Assembly (NCBI RefSeq): GCF_014333425.1
Contig: NZ_JACRYT010000017.1
Coordinates: 1 to 64,000, forward strand
From: Zhenpiania hominis
GTDB lineage: Bacteria > Bacillota > Clostridia > Peptostreptococcales > Anaerovoracaceae
DNA: 64,000 nt
Direction of reading: 5' to 3'
Part shown: positions 59,205 to 64,000 of the stretch, one piece after another
Position numbering within the stretch: position 1 is the first letter of the stretch
How the letters are laid out: each line of letters starts with the position of its first letter
The notes under the pieces: model-generated
Told to the model about the DNA's origin: nothing
The model's database searches: none
The model's input: the letters and a program-made list of their open reading frames with translations, nothing else
Position numbers and translations under genes: made by a program

Positions 59205-62200
59205 AAAGGGACTGATTAATATTACGGGAGCTGCCGAAAGCAGAGTAGCTCCGTTAATGGGGAGAATTTTACAGCAGGAAGCAAAGGGCCAATGTCTGGT
59301 AGTGGCGTCTTCGTATGTCAGAGCGCAGCGCCTTGCCACGGACCTTTCTTTTTTTGTAGATAAAACCATTTATGTGCTGCCTCCGGAAGAGGAAGTTTTC
59401 GTCCGATATGAAGCAAAGGCGCGCGATTCCATGCTCGAAAGACTGAAAATTCTTAAGGCTCTTCGTACCGGAGAAGACTGCCTGGTGGTGGCTCCGGTCA
59501 GTGGAGCGATCCGGAAACTTCCTCCTCATGAAGACTTTGAAGAGAAGGTGCTGCGTCTGGCAGGGGGCGAGGAAATCGAACTGAATCAGGTAAAAGAAAA
59601 ACTAGCGGCCATGGGATATGAGAGAGTATCTCTTGTGGATGCTAGAGGGCAGTTCAGCATTCGGGGATCGATTATCGATGTTTTTACCGCGGATGGAGAG
59701 GCACCCTGTCGGATCGAGCTTTTTGATACGGAAATTGATTCTATCCGAAGCTTTGATCCGGACACGCAGAGATCGATTGAAAATCTTTCATGTATCGATA
59801 TTTACCCGGCGGAAACCATTGTCAGAGATAAGAAAATTCTAGAGAAGGCGGCAGGAAAAATACGCAGGGCCTATGGGGCCCAGATTCGTAAATTTTCCGG
59901 AGAGGATCTGACCTCTGAAGAACAAGAACGCGGAGAGACACTGAAGAAGCGGCGGGATCAGTTGGTTGAGTTCGCAGAAAACGGAGTCAACCTCCAGCAG
60001 ATGGAAAATTATCTGCACTATTTTTATGAGACCACCGAATATATCTGGGATTATATGAAGGAACCGGTCGTTATGATCGATGACCCGTCCAGAGTGATGG
60101 AAAATCTTGAAGCTAGAGAGCGGGAACTTGCCGAGGACTTTAAGACGATTCTCGAGCGGGGGCAGACCGTCCCTTCCGAGTTGAAGGATTTCTCCGGGAA
60201 ACAGGATTATTTGAAGCTTTATCAGATGGATCGGGCATATTTGTTTACCCCTATCCAGAAAACGATAAAAGGCGCAGACTCTTTCGCGGAAATTCGAAAT
60301 GTGGTCAGCAGACCGACAATGGTTTTTAATGGAAGGATGGATCTGCTGGAAACGGAGCTTCGTACCTACCTGAAAAACGGGTATAAGGTTACGATTGTTT
60401 GTGCTAATGAAGAGCGGGCATCCAACATGGAGGAGTTCCTAAGCCGGGTGGATCTGCTGTCCCGGGTCTGGGTGAAAATGGGAAACCTAACAGGGGGAAT
60501 CGATTTTCCACAAGAAAAGCTTTGTTATATCTGGGATGGCGATATTTTCGGGACCCCGAAAAAGAAAAAAAGAAAAAAGAAAACATCCCATGATTTCAGT
60601 CAGCCGATTCGCTCTTTTGCGGATGTACAGACCGGAGACTATGTAGTTCATGAAAACCATGGAATTGGAAAGTTTGTAGGAATTGAACAGCTTACGGTCC
60701 AAAATGTCAAAAAGGATTATCTGAAGATTAAATACAGCGGACAGGATGTGCTCTATGTTCCGGTGGAGCAGATGGATCTGGTTCAAAAATACATCGGTTC
60801 GGATACTGCCTCTCCCAGGTTAAACAAGCTTTCCGGCAGCGAGTGGAAGACGACGAAGGCAAAGGCGAAGGCCGCTATTGCCAATATGGCAAAAGAGCTT
60901 TTAGAAGTTTCCGCGGCAAGACAGATGGAGAAGGGATACGCCTTTTCTCCAGATACCGTATGGCAGAAAGAGTTTGAAGACAGCTTCCCCTATACGGAAA
61001 CGGATGATCAGCTTCGGTGCATTGCAGAAATCAAGCAGGATATGGAAAAAGATGTGGCCATGGATCGGCTGCTTTGTGGGGATGTGGGTTTCGGTAAGAC
61101 CGAAGTGGCGGCGAGGGCTATGTTCAAATGCGCCGCTGACGGCAAGCAGGTAGCGGTGCTGGTACCGACTACCATTCTGGCAAATCAACACTATTACACC
61201 CTTAAAGAGCGATTTGAAAAATTCCCTTTTAAGGTTGAGATGCTGTCCCGATTCCGCAGTGAAGCGCAGCAAAAGTCAGTGATTGAAGGGCTGGAAAAGG
61301 GAAGTGTGGATGTCGTTATCGGAACTCATAGGCTGTTGTCCAGGGATGTGAAGTTCAAAGATCTGGGGCTTCTTGTGGTGGATGAGGAACAGCGCTTCGG
61401 TGTCCAGCATAAAGAGGTTATCAAGCAGCTGAAAAAGAATGTGGATGTGTTGACCCTGTCGGCGACTCCGATTCCCCGTACCCTGCATATGTCTTTGGTA
61501 GGCATTAAAGATATGAGTGTCATTGAAGAGCCTCCGGAGGAACGGTACCCGGTACAGACCTATGTAATGGAGCAGGAAGATGTGCTGATTCGTGACGCTA
61601 TTGAAAAAGAACTGGATCGAGGCGGTCAAGCTTATGTGGTTTTTAACCGGGTGAAGGGCATCAATAAAGTGGCGGCGCATATTGAAGAACTGGTTCCCCA
61701 AGCCAAAGTTTCGGTTGGACACGGACAGATGAATGAGCACAGGCTGGAAGATGTGATCATGGATTTTGTCCAGGGAGAGAGCAACGTATTAGTTGCGACG
61801 ACAATCATTGAATCAGGGATCGATATTCCCAACGTTAATACTATGATTATTCTGGACGCGGATCGGTTTGGTCTGTCGCAGCTTTATCAGCTGCGGGGCA
61901 GAGTCGGAAGATCAAATCGGATGGCCTATGCCTATCTGATGTTCCAAAAGGATAAAAGCCTTTCTGAGATTGCGGAAAAGCGCCTTCGGGCAATTAAAGA
62001 ATTCACGGAATTTGGAGCGGGATTTAAAGTCGCTATGCGGGATTTGGAGATCCGCGGAGCGGGCAACCTTCTGGGAACCGAGCAGCACGGTCACATGATG
62101 GATATCGGATACGAACTTTACTGCAAGTTAGTAGACGACGCAGTGCGGGCTCTTGGCGGCGAGGTGGTAAACCCGGATAGAGAAGAAGCTTCCATCGAAC

Positions 62201-62622
62201 TTAACGTGACTGCGCTGATACCCCAGCGCTATATTCCGGATGAAGTGCTGAAGCTTCATATGTATAAAAAAATAGCATCTGTTTCCAGTGATGAAGACGA
62301 AGATGAGGTGATTGATGAACTGATTGATCGTTTCGGGGAAATTCCAAGGGATACAATGAACTTAATCAAAGTTTCAAGGATCCGATCCATGGCAGAGAAA
62401 TTGTGTATCACCAGAATCCATGAGGAAGGAAAAAAGGTTATTTTTCAGTTTGCAGAGGCAAATGGACTCAGTCCGCGCTCTTTGGCTGCACTGTCAGAAC
62501 GATATGGGATGCGTCTTTTTATCCATGGAGGCGTGAAGCCATTTGTGCGTTTTACGCCAGAGAGAAAAGAACGACTGCAGGAAATCCTCGAATTTTTAAA
62601 AACAGCAATACCCGCAAACTAA
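59197..62622 (+). CDS. mfd: Transcription-repair coupling factor
   Basis: A 1141-residue DNA translocase that removes stalled RNA polymerase and recruits UvrA. An N-terminal UvrB-like region (about 1-330), a CarD-like RNA-polymerase-interacting domain (about 465-545, [15 protein letters not shown]), the RecG-like motor with [18 protein letters not shown] and [13 protein letters not shown], and a C-terminal TRCF domain are visible. GGGAAG precedes the ATG. A 22-base palindrome follows. Confidence 0.97.
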   Translation: MSKKGLINITGAAESRVAPLMGRILQQEAKGQCLVVASSYVRAQRLATDLSFFVDKTIYVLPPEEEVFVRYEAKARDSMLERLKILKALRTGEDCLVVAPVSGAIRKLPPHEDFEEKVLRLAGGEEIELNQVKEKLAAMGYERVSLVDARGQFSIRGSIIDVFTADGEAPCRIELFDTEIDSIRSFDPDTQRSIENLSCIDIYPAETIVRDKKILEKAAGKIRRAYGAQIRKFSGEDLTSEEQERGETLKKRRDQLVEFAENGVNLQQMENYLHYFYETTEYIWDYMKEPVVMIDDPSRVMENLEARERELAEDFKTILERGQTVPSELKDFSGKQDYLKLYQMDRAYLFTPIQKTIKGADSFAEIRNVVSRPTMVFNGRMDLLETELRTYLKNGYKVTIVCANEERASNMEEFLSRVDLLSRVWVKMGNLTGGIDFPQEKLCYIWDGDIFGTPKKKKRKKKTSHDFSQPIRSFADVQTGDYVVHENHGIGKFVGIEQLTVQNVKKDYLKIKYSGQDVLYVPVEQMDLVQKYIGSDTASPRLNKLSGSEWKTTKAKAKAAIANMAKELLEVSAARQMEKGYAFSPDTVWQKEFEDSFPYTETDDQLRCIAEIKQDMEKDVAMDRLLCGDVGFGKTEVAARAMFKCAADGKQVAVLVPTTILANQHYYTLKERFEKFPFKVEMLSRFRSEAQQKSVIEGLEKGSVDVVIGTHRLLSRDVKFKDLGLLVVDEEQRFGVQHKEVIKQLKKNVDVLTLSATPIPRTLHMSLVGIKDMSVIEEPPEERYPVQTYVMEQEDVLIRDAIEKELDRGGQAYVVFNRVKGINKVAAHIEELVPQAKVSVGHGQMNEHRLEDVIMDFVQGESNVLVATTIIESGIDIPNVNTMIILDADRFGLSQLYQLRGRVGRSNRMAYAYLMFQKDKSLSEIAEKRLRAIKEFTEFGAGFKVAMRDLEIRGAGNLLGTEQHGHMMDIGYELYCKLVDDAVRALGGEVVNPDREEASIELNVTALIPQRYIPDEVLKLHMYKKIASVSSDEDEDEVIDELIDRFGEIPRDTMNLIKVSRIRSMAEKLCITRIHEEGKKVIFQFAEANGLSPRSLAALSERYGMRLFIHGGVKPFVRFTPERKERLQEILEFLKTAIPAN

Positions 62623-62644
62623 AGCCCGCGAAATTTCGCGGGCT
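62623..62644. terminator. Palindrome after mfd
   Basis: AGCCCGCGAAATTTCGCGGGCT is a perfect 22-base palindrome between convergent genes; TCTTTTCGG follows on the plus strand. It is likely a terminator. Confidence 0.7.
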
Positions 62645-62657
62645 CCGATCTTTTCGG

Positions 62658-62858
62658 TTATTTTCCGGTTTTTACATGACGTTTTCGCTTCTCTCCTTCG
62701 ATATCATCTGGAAGATAGATCACAGATGCCGCGTCTTCCTTTTTTTCAGAAGAGTGCTTCTTTGTTGTTTTCGGTGCAGAAGTTTCGGACTGGCGGGTAA
62801 AATATAAGTAGGCCAAAAGTCCGGCTACTACGAGAAGTCCTAAAAGAATCAACGGCAT
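62658..62858 (-). CDS. Small membrane protein with VIYLPDDIE motif
   Basis: A 66-residue protein: one N-terminal membrane segment (about 2-20) followed by a Ser/Lys-rich linker and a C-terminal VIYLPDDIEGEKRKRH stretch. The same pattern occurs in the neighbour at 62890-63069, so these are tandem paralogues. GGAAGGGAGGA precedes the ATG. Function unknown. Confidence 0.65.
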   Translation of the reverse strand: MPLILLGLLVVAGLLAYLYFTRQSETSAPKTTKKHSSEKKEDAASVIYLPDDIEGEKRKRHVKTGK

Positions 62859-62889
62859 AATTCAATCCTCCCTTCCTCATATACGCAGG

Positions 62890-63069
62890 CTACAGGATGT
62901 TCCGTCTCCGTTTTTCCTTTTCAATATCTGCAGGCAGATAAATAACCGGAGCCGGCCGTTTCGGTTCCGTAAAGGAAGCCGAGGAACGGATCCTTCGATT
63001 TCGGATAATTTCAATAGCGGCGATCAGACCGCATAATGCCAATACGCCCAGAACAATGAATGCAGACAT
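62890..63069 (-). CDS. Small membrane protein, paralogue of the downstream gene (59 residues)
   Basis: A 59-residue protein: membrane segment at about 3-21, then a basic linker and VIYLPADIEKEKRRR near the C-terminus, matching VIYLPDDIEGEKRKR in the neighbour. AAAAAGGAGG lies 7 bases before the ATG at 63069. It is likely missed by length cut-offs. The shared C-terminal motif suggests a cytoplasmic interaction site. An extended -10 box (TGGTAAAAT, about 63154-63146 on the minus strand) may drive both genes. Confidence 0.7.
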   Translation of the reverse strand: MSAFIVLGVLALCGLIAAIEIIRNRRIRSSASFTEPKRPAPVIYLPADIEKEKRRRNIL

Positions 63070-63293
63070 GTTCAGTCCTCCTTTTTCATAATTTCAGCGT
63101 CTGCAACCAATCTCATCTGACAACATGGGGTAGTCTATTTTATTTATTTTACCATGATTTTTTTTAAAATTCTTTAGAATTTCAAAAAAATATTCCTGTC
63201 AGAAAGAAAATACACAGATCATCAGTAACGCAATCGCTGCCTGAATTTATTCTGCGCAGATCGGCTGTACTTCATTCCTGTTCCTTCAAATCC

Positions 63294-63322
63294 TGTACAT
63301 ATCAGAGAAAACAAGGTATACT
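63294..63322 (+). promoter_or_regulatory. Possible promoter of the zincin gene
   Basis: TGTACA (63294-63299) and TATACT (63317-63322) with 17 bases between. Nothing else is seen in 63155-63293. A GGAGG lies near 63333 but is too far from the ATG at 63365. Confidence 0.4.
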
Positions 63323-63364
63323 GTAAAAGAAAAGGAGGTTCGGGCGATTCGTCCGTAAAGTAAT

Positions 63365-63742
63365 ATGACGATAACCATTGATAGGGCGCAGGTCTTGTTG
63401 GAACAGATTGCTGAAACACTTCCGGCGGAGCTTTATAAAGATCTGAATGGAGGAATCCTTTTGTTGCCCCAAGAAAAAATCAGCCCTTATGCAGTCGGGG
63501 ATGATCTTTATATTCTGGGCGAATATCAGAGCGGCGGCAGTATGGGACGTCTGATTAAAATTTATTATGGATCTTTTGAAAAGCTTTTCGGCAGCTTGAG
63601 CGAAGAAGAGTTTAAGGAAAGGCTGAAAAAGACGCTGTTTCACGAGTTTACCCATCATTTAGAATCTTTAGCGGGAGAGCGGGACCTTGAAATAGAAGAT
63701 GAAAGACAACTTGCGGCATATCGAAGGGAGAAAGGTGTTTAA
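63365..63742 (+). CDS. Small zincin-type metallopeptidase domain protein
   Basis: A 125-residue protein with HEFTHHLESLAGERD, an HExxH zinc site followed by a possible third ligand downstream, as in the metallopeptidase family of short bacterial zincins (PF06262). Its substrate is unknown. The ribosome site is unclear; an in-frame stop lies just before, so the ATG at 63365 or a later codon must be used. It is followed after two bases by the dapB-like gene. Confidence 0.8.
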   Translation: MTITIDRAQVLLEQIAETLPAELYKDLNGGILLLPQEKISPYAVGDDLYILGEYQSGGSMGRLIKIYYGSFEKLFGSLSEEEFKERLKKTLFHEFTHHLESLAGERDLEIEDERQLAAYRREKGV

Positions 63743-63744
63743 TT

Positions 63745-64000
63745 ATGGTAAATGTAGTTATTACAGCGCCTCGGGGCCATATGGACAGCTTGATTGTAAA
63801 AGCTGCGTATGAAAGAGAAGACATCCGCATTACAGGTGGAATCGGGCCTGTAGGCCGAGAGTATATTGGGAGTGATATCGGATTGGTTTCCGGTCTTGGA
63901 AGAAGTATCGGCGCTCTTGTTTCGGATAATTTGGAAGATGTCATTAATGAATGCGATCTTGTTGTGGATTTTTCCAGGCCTCAGCTTTCCATAGGATTTC
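63745..64000 (+). CDS. dapB: 4-hydroxy-tetrahydrodipicolinate reductase, partial
   Basis: Only the first 85 residues are in the window. The start MVNVVITAPRGHMDS matches the dinucleotide-binding start of DapB, and DLVVDFSRPQLS is the family VxDFSxP motif. DapB makes tetrahydrodipicolinate in the lysine/diaminopimelate pathway. The usual GxxGxMG is changed to APRGHMDS, so the nucleotide loop is unusual. The C-terminal half lies beyond the window. Confidence 0.8.
   Translation, partial: MVNVVITAPRGHMDSLIVKAAYEREDIRITGGIGPVGREYIGSDIGLVSGLGRSIGALVSDNLEDVINECDLVVDFSRPQLSIGF

Noticed and set aside
1..64000. tRNA, rRNA, CRISPR arrays, insertion sequences or prophage genes
   Set aside because: None found by reading both strands; no transposase, integrase, phage structural or Cas protein is encoded in the window.

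Overview
The window comes from a low-to-mid GC, Gram-positive obligate anaerobe of the class Clostridia. Evidence: a SCIFF peptide with its radical SAM maturase, SpoVG and PurR in a purR/spoVG/murC/glmU-like/prs/pth/mfd neighbourhood, consensus SigA promoters with AGGAGG ribosome sites, and a 4-hydroxybutyryl-CoA dehydratase locus as in 4-aminobutyrate (GABA) and succinate fermenters such as Anaerovorax and Clostridium aminobutyricum. A species name is not justified from sequence alone. I saw no rRNA or tRNA gene, insertion sequence, prophage or CRISPR array. No gene-free stretch exceeds 300 bases.

Layout. 1-5090: 4-hydroxybutyrate fermentation (NifU-like protein, abfD, a small Cys-rich protein, CoA-transferase, alcohol dehydrogenase). 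5177-8288: DUF4190 protein, a paired SMR exporter under a TetR repressor with a clear operator, a DUF975 membrane protein and a Cys-rich small-domain protein. 8392-13011: ATPase, ATP-grasp ligase resembling D-aspartate ligases, Asp/Glu racemase and a MurE-like ligase, suggesting cell-wall amino-acid chemistry. 13227-19522: two APC permeases, then a histidine kinase and a sigma-54 activator. 19622-26506: lipoprotein, rluD/nadK/pepF operon, murI and two unknown proteins. 26704-31382: two fused ABC exporters. 31467-33233: MBL hydrolase and PHP protein. 33365-41035: PadR-controlled set of small membrane proteins and two ABC systems. 41158-43595: VanZ-like protein and RecQ. 43629-47697: SCIFF ranthipeptide locus with a LysO-type transporter, a DUF6873-like protein and a LuxR regulator. 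47927-53878: two amidohydrolases and two transporters. 54102-62622: spoVG, purR, murC, split glmU, prs, pth, mfd. 62658-64000: tandem small membrane proteins, a zincin and the start of dapB.

How it may work together. The window encodes a sigma-54 activator, and -24/-12 promoter-like sequences lie before both abfD (544-559) and the first APC permease (13158-13173). This suggests that amino-acid uptake and the 4-hydroxybutyrate pathway form one sigma-54 regulon driven by the kinase/activator pair at 16198-19522. Genes missed because they are short or start with TTG include the SCIFF precursor (46048-46194) and a 59-residue membrane protein (62890-63069) that is a tandem paralogue of its neighbour.
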